A stretch of DNA of 38,907 nt from Planctomycetota bacterium. Lineage in GTDB: Bacteria > Planctomycetota > UBA1135 > GCA-002748355. Shown one piece after another: positions 1 through 8,763 of this stretch. Positions within the stretch are counted from its first letter, which is position 1, and every line of letters begins with the position of its first letter. The position numbers were made by a program, and so were the translations under genes. Location of the stretch: assembly GCA_002685965.1 (NCBI GenBank), contig NYZE01000040.1, positions 1 to 38,907 of the forward strand, written 5' to 3'. The notes below the pieces were generated by a model. That model was not told where the DNA came from. It saw only the letters and a program-made list of their open reading frames with translations, and made no database searches.

Positions 1-780
1 GCGAGCCTGGACTCAACCGACTTCCAGCTCGACGTCGAGTTTCGCCTCAAAGCCCTGCCGACGGCTGCCGGCGCCCCCGTTCTCATGGGTGGCAACGGTT
101 GGCGTTGGATCGGGATCGACGTCACCGCAACAGGGACCGTCGGCATCAAGTACAACAACAGTAACAACCTCTGGTCCAAGACGAAGTTGGCCCTCGGAAA
201 GTGGTACTCCGCCTCCCTTCAGTACGAGAGAGGCGTCGTTCGGCTCTATCTCGATGGTCTTGTCGTTCTTCACCACACTTCCGTCCCGACGCTCAACACC
301 GGGAACAACAAGAACTTCACGACGAACGACTTCAGCAATGGTCGGAACCACCATGGCTGCATCCGGAGGTTACGTGTCTGGAACGATGCGAACCTCAAGG
401 GTGGTCAGTTCATCGTTGCCGGTAGCCGTTGCGGCAACCTGCGGATGCGCGGCGCCCAACCTTGGCCCACGCCACTCAAGCCCTACCACATGACGATGAC
501 CGGCGGTGCCGCCAACTCGGCGACGTTGATCTTCCTGGGCTTTCGCCTGCCAAAAGCGATGGACTTGACTGGCCTGGGAGCTCCGGGCTGCACGTGGTTC
601 GTGAACCCGATCGTTATCCAAGGGTTAGTGGCTGACGCCAAAGGTGCAGTGTCCTTGTTTCTGCCGATCCCCAACCTCGTGGGATTGCCTATCTGGTTCC
701 AGTGGATGAATCGCAACCCGACGGCCAACTCCTTCGGCTGGACGCTGTCGGACTACGCGACCATGGTCATCGGCAGCTGA
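1..780 (+). CDS. Secreted LamG/concanavalin-like protein, 5' end outside window
   Basis: The reading frame is open from base 1, so the start lies left of the window and the ATG at 85 is internal. About 259 residues are visible. The first 130 read as a LamG/concanavalin A-like beta-sandwich: alternating strands, a run resembling GKWYSASLQYERGVVRLYLDG, and a closing strand IRRLRVWNDA. Such domains usually bind carbohydrate or protein ligands outside the cell. The last 90 residues form a separate module with LTGLGAPG and LPIPN motifs, also found in the gene at 7416-8492. No anchor, sortase signal or catalytic residues are visible. It converges on the oxidoreductase gene with a 25-bp gap. Secretion is inferred from the domain type because the signal peptide region is not in view. 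Confidence 0.8.
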   Translation, partial: ASLDSTDFQLDVEFRLKALPTAAGAPVLMGGNGWRWIGIDVTATGTVGIKYNNSNNLWSKTKLALGKWYSASLQYERGVVRLYLDGLVVLHHTSVPTLNTGNNKNFTTNDFSNGRNHHGCIRRLRVWNDANLKGGQFIVAGSRCGNLRMRGAQPWPTPLKPYHMTMTGGAANSATLIFLGFRLPKAMDLTGLGAPGCTWFVNPIVIQGLVADAKGAVSLFLPIPNLVGLPIWFQWMNRNPTANSFGWTLSDYATMVIGS

Positions 781-805
781 TCGTCGGGGAGGCAGGCGGC
801 AGCCA

Positions 806-1918
806 TCAAGACCAGGTGAAGTCCGGGAGCTTCAGCAGCTTCCCGCCCTGCATCGCGGATTCGTGCGCGAGGATGCCGACACAGGTCCAGTTGGCAGACA
901 GCGCGGCGTTGGGGAAGGCCGCGCGCTCCTCGACGAGCGCCCGCAGGAACTCGTGTGCCAGATGGGGATGCGAGCCACCGTGGCCCGAGCCCTGGACGAA
1001 CGAGAGGTGTTGGTTCTCGTCGCTGTCGTAGACGCCCTTCGTCGTGAAGTCCCGGATCTCCTCGGGCAGCAGGTGGGCGAAGTCGGTCACCTTGACGCGT
1101 TCAGGTGTCTCGCCTGTGTGTATGACCGGGTCTTCGTGCTCTATCTGCGTCCACTCGAAGCTCCTGGCCGAGCCATAGACGTCGAAGCTCTCGCGGTACT
1201 GCCGCGCCGTGTTGAACAGCGAACGTGTGACCTCGGCGCTGAGGTCACTGTCACGGAACTTGAGATGGCAGGACTCGATCGCGAACGGTGAACCGTACTT
1301 CGGGATCAGGGCCTCGTCGATGCGTCCCGAACCAAAGCACGAGACGTATTCCGCTTCGGCCTTCGCCAGAGCGAGCACGGGACCGACGCAGTGCGTCGCG
1401 TAGTGCATCGGCGGCAAGCCCTCCCAGTATCCCGGCCAGCCGGCCATCTCCTGCTGGTGTGAGGCCCGCAGGAACTGCAGCTTGCCGAGGGCGCCCCGTT
1501 CGTACATCTCTTTCACGAACAGGAACTCACGGCTGTAGACAACCGTCTCCATCATCATGTAGGTGAGTCCGGTCTGCTCGCAAAGCTCGACGATCCGCCG
1601 GGCCTCATCCAGGCTCGTGGCCATCGGCACCGTACAGGCCACGTGCTTGCCTGCTCTTAGGGCGGCGATGGCCTGCGGAGCATGGTCTGGAATCGGCGTG
1701 TTGATGTGTACGGCGTCGATGTCGGGATCGGCGAGCAGCTCCTCATAGCTCGTGTAGCGCCGCTCGATGGCGAACGCGTCGCCGATCTCGTCGAGCTTGC
1801 TGCGAGTGCGCTGGCAGATCGCGAACATGTTCGCGTCCGGGTGCTTGAGGTAGATCGGGATGAACTCGGCACCAAAGCCGAGACCGACGATTGCGACGTT
1901 GATCTTGCGCTCACTCAT
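806..1918 (-). CDS. Gfo/Idh/MocA-family NAD(P)-dependent oxidoreductase
   Basis: A 370-residue cytoplasmic oxidoreductase. The N-terminal Rossmann fold begins at residue 6 with the nucleotide-binding loop VGLGFGAEF; the C-terminal alpha/beta domain carries the conserved stretch MHYATHCVGP (about 171-180), whose histidines fit the family's catalytic region. The usual EKP motif after the Rossmann fold reads TVP (96-98), as in the subgroup with VPMATS. The family oxidises sugars, inositols or related polyols; the substrate cannot be told here. I start at ATG 1918 rather than the longer ORF start at 1969 because the Rossmann strand follows at once and GGGAGG lies about 6 nt upstream. It diverges from the large multidomain gene across 113 bp, and PVC genomes often place such dehydrogenases near these sugar-breakdown proteins. 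Confidence 0.9.
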   Translation of the reverse strand: MSERKINVAIVGLGFGAEFIPIYLKHPDANMFAICQRTRSKLDEIGDAFAIERRYTSYEELLADPDIDAVHINTPIPDHAPQAIAALRAGKHVACTVPMATSLDEARRIVELCEQTGLTYMMMETVVYSREFLFVKEMYERGALGKLQFLRASHQQEMAGWPGYWEGLPPMHYATHCVGPVLALAKAEAEYVSCFGSGRIDEALIPKYGSPFAIESCHLKFRDSDLSAEVTRSLFNTARQYRESFDVYGSARSFEWTQIEHEDPVIHTGETPERVKVTDFAHLLPEEIRDFTTKGVYDSDENQHLSFVQGSGHGGSHPHLAHEFLRALVEERAAFPNAALSANWTCVGILAHESAMQGGKLLKLPDFTWS

Positions 1919-2005
1919 GGCATGCCTCCCGGACCTGGAGCATATGTCCGGCCTCACACGTCGTGGCAAGGCGATCGAGGTTTGCTCACGAATCGCCTAT
2001 CGTCT

Positions 2006-2027
2006 GACCTCGCACCCTCCCGAGGTC
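2006..2027 (+). promoter_or_regulatory. Hairpin overlapping the ribosome-binding site of the large multidomain gene
   Basis: GACCTCG at 2006-2012 pairs perfectly with CGAGGTC at 2021-2027 around an 8-nt loop. The 3' arm contains GAGGT, the only Shine-Dalgarno-like sequence before the ATG at 2032. If the hairpin forms in mRNA, the ribosome site would be masked. The pairing is seen directly; a regulatory role is inferred. Confidence 0.35.
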
Positions 2028-2031
2028 GGCC

Positions 2032-5000
2032 ATGGCCACGATCCGCACGCTGTTTGCTTTTGCCGCCGCTGCTGTTGTCGGGCTCCTTGCCCCGGTTTCG
2101 GCGCAGAAGTACAAGCTCCACACCTTCGAGAAGAGGCAGCTCGCGCGGCCCTTCTTCTGCGAGGGAGCGACGTTCGGCGACCTCAACCAGGACCGGCGCG
2201 CCGACCTGATCGCCGGCCCGTACTGGTACGAAGGTCCGACGTTCGAGACTCGACACGAGATCTACAAGCCGAGGGCGTTCAATCGCTGGGTCTATTCCGA
2301 CAACTTCTTCCCCTTTGTCTACGACTTCGACGCCGACGGCTGGAACGACGTGCTCGTGGTCGGCTTCCCCGGCAAAGACGCTTCCTGGTACCAGAACCCG
2401 GCGGGCGCTGCAGGCCACTGGAAGCGGCACAAGGTCTTCGACGTCGTCGACAACGAGTCGCCGACGTTTCAGGACCTGACCGGAGACGGCCGCCCGGAGC
2501 TGATCTGCCAGACGGGCGGCCGTTTGGGTTGGGCGGCACCGGACTGGAAGGAGCCGGCAAAACCATGGCTCTTCCACGCCATCTCCAAGACCGGGATCGG
2601 AAAGCGCTTCACGCACGGCCTCGGTCTGGGTGACGTCGACGGCGACGGGCGCAAGGACATCGTCTGGAAGAAGGGTTGGTTCAGCCAGCCGGAGTCGTTG
2701 GCCGGCGACCCCTTGTGGACGCGGCACGACTTCGCCTTCGCGGGGCGCGGCGGCGCGCAGATGTATGTCTACGACGTGGATGGAGATGGCGACAGCGACG
2801 TCATCACGAGCGACAACGCGCACGGCTATGGCCTGTTCTGGTTCGAGCAGATCACCAAGGACGAGAAGATCAGCTTCGCCAGGCACCGGATCATGGGCGA
2901 CAAGCCCGAGCACAATCGCTACGGCGTCGTCATCGGGAACCTGCACGCCCTCGATCTCGTCGACATGGACGGCGACGGCCTCAAGGACATCGTCACCGGC
3001 AACCGGTTCTGGGCGCACAGCGGACGCGATCCCGCGGACCGCGTACCGCCGGCCTTGTTCTGGTTCCGCCTCGTGCGCGCAGCCTCCGGCAAGGGCGCGC
3101 ATTTCGTCCCGCACCTGATCGACGACAACTCCGGTGTCGGAGTGCAGGTCGTCGCCGGCGACGTCAACGACGATGACCTTCCAGACGTCGTCGTCGGGAA
3201 CAAGATGGGCACCTTCGTCCACATCCACAAGGTCGAGAAGGTGACGCGCAAGAAGTGGATGAAGGCGCGTCGTGAAGCGATCGCTGCAGCGGCAAAGGGC
3301 GCGCTCTACTACGAGCGCAAGGGACCCATTCCCGTCGGTGCTGACGGCAAGAGCCTCAACCTGGGCTTCGAGTCCGGCGATCTGACCGACTGGACGGCCA
3401 CGGGAACCGCCTTCGCCCGGATGCCGGTCAAGGGCGACACGGTGAGCACGCGGCGCAAGGACTCCAGCAGCGAACACGCGGGAGGCTACTGGGTCGGGAC
3501 CTACGAACGGGACAAGTCCGACAAGGCGACCGGAACCCTGACATCGGTGCCCTTCGTCGCAACGCACCCCTATGCCAGCTTCCTGGTCGGCGGCGGGCGA
3601 CTGAAGTCGCTACGCGCCGAGATTGTCCTCGCCGACACGGAGAAGGTCGTCTTTTCGGTGAGCGGCCGCAACCGCGAGAACATGTGGCCGCGCTTCGTCG
3701 ACCTTACCAAGCACCGGGATAAGAAGATCTACATCCGTCTCGTCGACAACAGCAAGGCTGCCTGGGGACACATCAACTTCGACGACTTCCGCTTCCATGA
3801 CGAGAAGCCCGCAGTGAAGAAGCGCGCCGAGGCCGAGTCGTCGTCCGGCAAGGAGCCGGGCGAGGCCGCCAAGGCGATGTCTGTTCCCGGTGGCTTCCGC
3901 GTGGACTTGATCGCCAGCGAGCCAGAGCTGCACCAGCCGATCGCGCTGACGATCGACGAGCGCGGCCGCCTGTGGGTCGCCGAGGCGCACACCTACCCCA
4001 AGCGCCAGCCGGATGGCAAGGGCCGCGACAAGATCCTCGTGTTCGAGGATGCCGACGCGGATGGCAGTTTCGAGAAGCGGACGGTGTTCGCCGAACAGCT
4101 CAACCTCGTCAGCGGACTCGAGGTCGGCTTCGGCGGTGTCTGGGTCGGCGCGGCCCCCTATCTGCTGTTCATCCCCGACAAGGACGGTGACCTCGTGCCG
4201 GACGCTGCACCGGTCAAGCTCCTCGACGGCTTCGGTTACGAGGACACGCACGAGACGCTCAACGCCTTCATCTGGGGGCCGGACGGTTGGCTCTACGGCT
4301 GCCACGGCATCTTCACGCATTCCAAGGTCGGCAAACCCGGCACGACGGAGGAGAGCCGGGTTCCCCTCAACGCCGGGGTCTGGCGTTACCACCCGACGAG
4401 GCACGACTTCGAGGTCTTCGCCTGGGGCTCGAGCAACCCTTGGGGCGTCGATTTCGATGACAACGGGCAGGCGTTCATCACGGCCTGCGTCATCCCGCAT
4501 CTCTATCACGTGATCCAGGGCGCCCGCTACCACCGCCAGTCGAACAAGCACTTCAACCGCTACGTGTTCGCCGACATCAAGACGATCGCCGATCACCTGC
4601 ACTACCTCGGCTCGCGGGGTGATGCCGGCAACGGAGTCTCCGACTCGGTCGGCGGTGGGCACGCGCACTGTGGTGCGATGATCTATGCCGGTGACAGCTT
4701 CCCCGACGCCTACCGCGGCAGGATCTTCTTCAGCAACATCCACGGCAACCGCATCAACACCGACCACCTGCTGCCTTCGGGGTCGGGCTTCATCGGCAGC
4801 CACGGCGCGGACTTCCTGGTTGCCAACGACCGTTGGTTTCGCGGCGTCAATCTGAAGTACGGGCCGAGCGGGAACGTCTACCTGATCGACTGGTACGACC
4901 AGCGTGCCTGCCACAGCAAGGTGCCCAAGCTCTGGGACCGTTCGAACGGCCGCCTGTATCGCGTGTCGTACGGCGAGCCGGGAGTCGTGCGAGTCGACCT

Positions 5001-7290
5001 CGCGGAGAAGTCGAGCGCCGAGCTCGTCGCGCTCCACCTGCACAAGAACAAGTGGTACGTGCGGATGGCGCGGCGCCTCCTGCAGGAGCGCGGTCCCGAC
5101 CCGAAGGTGCACCTAGCGTTAGAGGCGATGCTCACCTCTAACCCGGACCCGGCAACGAAGCTATCCGCCTTGTGGACGCTGCACGCGACCGGCGGTCTGA
5201 GGCACGAGATGGCGATGGAGCACCTCGACAGCCCGCTGCCCTACCTCCGCGGCTGGGCCGTTCAGCTCTTGCTCGAGGACCGCCAGGCGGGCCCCGACCT
5301 CGTGGCAAAGCTGGCCAGGATGGCGAAGGACGACGACTCGCCGGTGGCACGCCTGTACCTCGCCAGTGCACTGCAGCGCCTGCCGCTGGCCGACCGTTGG
5401 GCCATCGCCGAGGAACTCGTCGCGCGTGCGGGGGACCGCACGGATCACAACCTGCCGCTGATGTACTGGTACGGCATCGAGCCACTCGTCATGACCGACC
5501 CGGCGCGCGCTCTCCGGCTCGCCCAGGCTACGCCGATCCCGCTCATCTCCCGTTTCATCGTCAGACGCATGGCGACCGACCAGAAGCCGCATCTGGCGCC
5601 GCTCGTCGCGGCGCTCACGAAGTCTGATGAGGCGCAGCAGGAGATGATCCTCGGCGAGATGCTCACCGCCCTGGAGAAACACGGACCGATCAAGAGGCCG
5701 CCCGGCTGGGACGAGGTCGCCAAGGCGCTCGCCAGGAGCGACAAGGAGCTGATCCGAGACCGGGCCCTGAACCTCGCGGCGGTGTTCGGAGTCACCGCTG
5801 CGTTGCGGCCTCTTCGCGAGTGTCTCACCGATCGCAAGCTCGAGAAGCGGCGCCGCGCGCAAGCCCTCAAGAGCCTCTTACTCGTCAAGGACGGCGGTAC
5901 GCTCCCCCTCCTGCGCGGACTCCTCGACGATCTGCAGATGGCGGGTCCTGCCATCCGTGGCCTTGCCAAGTTCGACGATCCGAAGACGGCGGCGCTTCTC
6001 ATTGACCGCTACTTGCAGATGCGGCACTCCGATCAGAAGGACACGGTCAGCACGTTGACGGCCAGAGCGAGCTGGGCGAAGGCCATGCTCGCATCGATCG
6101 CGGCCAAGAAGATCCCCGCGACGGTGTTGGACTCCGCCACCACGCGCCGTCAGATCGCCGGTCTGAAGGACGAAGGCCTCGACAAGCTCATGCAGGTGGC
6201 GTGGGGACACTCTTCGACGAGGAGTGAGGACAAACAGAAACTGATCAAGGCCTGGCAGAAGAAGCTGCCGGGTGAGCTCATCGACAGCGCCGATCTATCG
6301 AATGGCCGCGCGGTGTTCGCCAGGACTTGCATGAAGTGCCACAAGCTCTTCGGGCTCGGGCGCGAGGTCGGACCGGACCTGACCGGTTCCAACCGCGGCA
6401 ACCTCAACTACATTCTCAGCAACATCCTCGACCCGAGCGGCGAGGTGGCGAAGGACTACCTGAGTACGGTGCTCTCGACGAAGGACGGTCGCATGATCAC
6501 CGGGCTCCTCGTCGACGACAACGATCGCAGCGTCACCCTCAAGACCGAGAACGAGGAGGTGGTAGTCGCGCGAGCCGACATCAACATCGATGAGGACGGC
6601 AAGCCGGAGCTGTGGACTTCGACGACGTCGATGATGCCCGAGGGCCAGCTGGACGGAATGAAGTTCGACGACGTGCGCGACATGATTGCCTACCTCGCGA
6701 GCGACGAGCAGGTGCCGATGACCGCTACTGCGGAGAACCTGGCCACCTTCTTCACCGGCGAGGATCTGACTGGGTGGACTGCGGATCCCTCTGTCTGGCG
6801 GGTCGAGAACGGTGAGATCGTCGGACGCGCCGAGAAGGGCCTGAAGAAGAACAACTTCGCCAGCAGCCACCTCCTGCTCGGCGACTTCCGGCTCACGCTC
6901 GAGGTCAAGCTCGTCGAAGACCGTGGCAACAGCGGCATCCAGTTCCGCAGCGAGACCTTGGTCAACGGGGCGATGAAGGGCTACCAAGCTGACATCGGCG
7001 TCGGTTGGTGGGGCAAGCTGTACGAGGAGCACGGCCGCGGTCTGATCTGGAAGAAGCCCGGCGACGCTCTCGTCAAGAAGGGCGAGTGGAACACCTATGA
7101 GATCCTCGCGGTCGGCGGTCGAGTGCAAACGGCGATCAACGGCGCGCTCTGCGTCGACCTTGTTGACAAGAGCGGCGCACACCGCGGCGTGATCGGTCTC
7201 CAGCTGCACTCAGGCGGCCCGACGGAGGTGCGCTTCAGGAATCTCAAGCTCGAACTCGCCCCGACGTTCGTGCTGAAGACCGTGGAGTGA
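2032..7290 (+). CDS. Giant secreted FG-GAP / PVC dehydrogenase / HEAT / heme-binding / DUF1080 protein
   Basis: A 1752-residue exported protein. A signal peptide ends near residue 24 (LLAPVSA). Residues 44-400 hold about seven FG-GAP/VCBS calcium-binding repeats (DVDGDGRKDIV, DMDGDGLKDIV). Residues 440-595 look like a carbohydrate-binding-type beta-sandwich (LGFESGDLTDW). Residues 615-980 match the Pirellula/Verrucomicrobium membrane-bound dehydrogenase propeller (TIGR02604 type). Residues 990-1400 are helical HEAT-like repeats. A c-type heme site CMKCH starts at 1433 within the GPDLTGSNRGNL region typical of TIGR02603. Residues 1569-1745 form a DUF1080 (3-keto-disaccharide hydrolase) domain. 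Family knowledge suggests oxidation of a sugar with electrons passed to heme, perhaps coupled to cleavage of a 3-keto glycoside. Joining FG-GAP and DUF1080 to the central core in one chain makes it unusually long. ATG 2032 is preceded by GAGGT. Confidence 0.9.
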   Translation: MATIRTLFAFAAAAVVGLLAPVSAQKYKLHTFEKRQLARPFFCEGATFGDLNQDRRADLIAGPYWYEGPTFETRHEIYKPRAFNRWVYSDNFFPFVYDFDADGWNDVLVVGFPGKDASWYQNPAGAAGHWKRHKVFDVVDNESPTFQDLTGDGRPELICQTGGRLGWAAPDWKEPAKPWLFHAISKTGIGKRFTHGLGLGDVDGDGRKDIVWKKGWFSQPESLAGDPLWTRHDFAFAGRGGAQMYVYDVDGDGDSDVITSDNAHGYGLFWFEQITKDEKISFARHRIMGDKPEHNRYGVVIGNLHALDLVDMDGDGLKDIVTGNRFWAHSGRDPADRVPPALFWFRLVRAASGKGAHFVPHLIDDNSGVGVQVVAGDVNDDDLPDVVVGNKMGTFVHIHKVEKVTRKKWMKARREAIAAAAKGALYYERKGPIPVGADGKSLNLGFESGDLTDWTATGTAFARMPVKGDTVSTRRKDSSSEHAGGYWVGTYERDKSDKATGTLTSVPFVATHPYASFLVGGGRLKSLRAEIVLADTEKVVFSVSGRNRENMWPRFVDLTKHRDKKIYIRLVDNSKAAWGHINFDDFRFHDEKPAVKKRAEAESSSGKEPGEAAKAMSVPGGFRVDLIASEPELHQPIALTIDERGRLWVAEAHTYPKRQPDGKGRDKILVFEDADADGSFEKRTVFAEQLNLVSGLEVGFGGVWVGAAPYLLFIPDKDGDLVPDAAPVKLLDGFGYEDTHETLNAFIWGPDGWLYGCHGIFTHSKVGKPGTTEESRVPLNAGVWRYHPTRHDFEVFAWGSSNPWGVDFDDNGQAFITACVIPHLYHVIQGARYHRQSNKHFNRYVFADIKTIADHLHYLGSRGDAGNGVSDSVGGGHAHCGAMIYAGDSFPDAYRGRIFFSNIHGNRINTDHLLPSGSGFIGSHGADFLVANDRWFRGVNLKYGPSGNVYLIDWYDQRACHSKVPKLWDRSNGRLYRVSYGEPGVVRVDLAEKSSAELVALHLHKNKWYVRMARRLLQERGPDPKVHLALEAMLTSNPDPATKLSALWTLHATGGLRHEMAMEHLDSPLPYLRGWAVQLLLEDRQAGPDLVAKLARMAKDDDSPVARLYLASALQRLPLADRWAIAEELVARAGDRTDHNLPLMYWYGIEPLVMTDPARALRLAQATPIPLISRFIVRRMATDQKPHLAPLVAALTKSDEAQQEMILGEMLTALEKHGPIKRPPGWDEVAKALARSDKELIRDRALNLAAVFGVTAALRPLRECLTDRKLEKRRRAQALKSLLLVKDGGTLPLLRGLLDDLQMAGPAIRGLAKFDDPKTAALLIDRYLQMRHSDQKDTVSTLTARASWAKAMLASIAAKKIPATVLDSATTRRQIAGLKDEGLDKLMQVAWGHSSTRSEDKQKLIKAWQKKLPGELIDSADLSNGRAVFARTCMKCHKLFGLGREVGPDLTGSNRGNLNYILSNILDPSGEVAKDYLSTVLSTKDGRMITGLLVDDNDRSVTLKTENEEVVVARADINIDEDGKPELWTSTTSMMPEGQLDGMKFDDVRDMIAYLASDEQVPMTATAENLATFFTGEDLTGWTADPSVWRVENGEIVGRAEKGLKKNNFASSHLLLGDFRLTLEVKLVEDRGNSGIQFRSETLVNGAMKGYQADIGVGWWGKLYEEHGRGLIWKKPGDALVKKGEWNTYEILAVGGRVQTAINGALCVDLVDKSGAHRGVIGLQLHSGGPTEVRFRNLKLELAPTFVLKTVE

Positions 7291-7355
7291 GGCAACGACC
7301 GCCCGAACTACATCGTCCACGTCGCACGGATCCAGCAACCACGCACCCATCCAAG

Positions 7356-7373
7356 CCCGTCAGTTCTGACGGG
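7356..7373. terminator. Palindrome between convergent genes, candidate bidirectional terminator
   Basis: CCCGTCAG-TT-CTGACGGG is a perfect 8-bp inverted repeat (in RNA likely 6-7 bp with a small loop) between the stops of two convergent genes (7290 and 7416). No T-tract follows on either strand, so intrinsic termination is uncertain. A second arm CGCACCC/GGGTGCG (7342-7348 with 7371-7377) could pair alternatively. Confidence 0.45.
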
Positions 7374-7415
7374 TGCGCGTCGCTCGCGTGATCTCTACAG
7401 GGTGATTTTCTAGCC

Positions 7416-8492
7416 CTAGGGAAGCAGGCCCGTGAACTGCATCACCATCCCAACGCCCGGGGTCCACATGCCGGTTGCCTTCTGGTAGTCCCAGTGACCC
7501 AGCAGTTGCGTGTGCCGAACGTTGCCGCTGATCGTCACCCCCAGACCCGCCGATGTCACCCAGCCCAAGTTGTTTGACTTCGCGTCGACGAAGAGGGTCT
7601 GCATGTAGAGGTTCAAGCCCTTGAGCCCCGCGGCATTGGGAATCGACATCCCGAGGTCATACTTCCAGCCGCTGACCGTCTGGGTCCAGGTCGGGATGAA
7701 CATGAAGTCCACGCTGACATAGAGATGGTTGCCCGGGGCGCCGACGCCGGCCAGGTCGAACGGGAGCGGGATGGGCCCGTACTTGTGGTTGGACAGCCCA
7801 AAGGCGATCGCTGCCGGGATCGCCCGCGTGAGCCCACTAGCCCCCACTGCCAGCTTGCCGCCAGGGATGACGCTCTGCGGGCTCAAGCAGGCAAAGGTAT
7901 ACCTCTCCGCCGACTTGAACGGACCGTTCTTGCCGAAGCTCCAGGAGCTGCCACCGACGTTGGAAACCGCGTGCGCGTCAATGAAGTAGTTTGACTTGGT
8001 CGGCTTGATGGGCACTTCGAACTCAACCAGCAGGTTGCCCTTCGGACTCACAAAGACAAACGGCTTCTGGAACTTCCAGACGATGTTGAAGGGACGGATG
8101 TTCGCGATCTGGGGTGGCAGCGTGAACGCTCCCGAAAACATGACAGTCTGCGCACCGGTGCGGTTCGTCGCGAATGTCTGGCTCATGGTCAAGGCGGTCT
8201 TTGACGTGTACCCGAGCGAGAGCTTGAGCTGCGAGAAGGTGCGGGATGGAACCGCGGGCATCGTGCGGCCGTCAGCACGGAGCGCGAGTTCATTCAGCAC
8301 CGCTGAGCCATGCGTCACCGCCCAAGCATCGATGACCTGCTGGGCTCTGCCTCCGCCGTAGCCCGAGAAGTGGGGCGTCTGAGTGCTCCCCTCCATTCCG
8401 GCAGCCGGGAAGGGCAGGACGCGCGTCTGCTGCGCGGTGAGCCCGCCGCCAAAGACGGTCAGGCAGAAAACGAGGGAGAGGACTCGGGACAT
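7416..8492 (-). CDS. Secreted protein of unknown function with planctomycete-type C-terminal module
   Basis: A 358-residue protein whose function I do not recognise. A Sec signal peptide is clear (MSRVLSLVFCLTVFGGGLTA, cleavage likely before QQ). The mature part is beta-rich and low in cysteine. Its C-terminal third contains PLPFDLAGVGAPG, SIPN and an NxxGW stretch that align by eye with the tail of the gene at 1-780, suggesting a shared beta-sandwich module. ATG 8492 is chosen over the ORF-track start at 8792 because the signal peptide begins there and GGAG lies 9 nt upstream. The 271 bp between it and the upstream selenoprotein gene holds nothing I can identify. A surface or extracellular role is inferred from export alone. 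Confidence 0.75.
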   Translation of the reverse strand: MSRVLSLVFCLTVFGGGLTAQQTRVLPFPAAGMEGSTQTPHFSGYGGGRAQQVIDAWAVTHGSAVLNELALRADGRTMPAVPSRTFSQLKLSLGYTSKTALTMSQTFATNRTGAQTVMFSGAFTLPPQIANIRPFNIVWKFQKPFVFVSPKGNLLVEFEVPIKPTKSNYFIDAHAVSNVGGSSWSFGKNGPFKSAERYTFACLSPQSVIPGGKLAVGASGLTRAIPAAIAFGLSNHKYGPIPLPFDLAGVGAPGNHLYVSVDFMFIPTWTQTVSGWKYDLGMSIPNAAGLKGLNLYMQTLFVDAKSNNLGWVTSAGLGVTISGNVRHTQLLGHWDYQKATGMWTPGVGMVMQFTGLLP

Positions 8493-8763
8493 CTTGTGGC
8501 TCCGTGCAAGGCGAGGAATGGACCCATTGTAATCGAAGCAAGCGAGTCGAACAGGGGCAAGGGCCGGGACAATGCTGCCTTTGCTAGGAATAGGCTTCAC
8601 GGAAACCATATCCGGGCCAGGGCGGGTGCTGTGCCAAGCGTTCTTGTGCTTGGGCGACGGCGCAGGCAGCCTCTTCGGGGCGCCGAAGGAACTTCCATGC
8701 GCACACCGGTTCCACAGCTGTTCGGCCGTTACTCCCGCGAGAGCGAAAGGAGCGCGGCTCTGC

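Noticed and set aside
1954-5112. Minus-strand ORFs of 537 and 500 aa
   Set aside because: Antisense shadows of the large multidomain gene; translations are valine/arginine-rich with no recognisable family.
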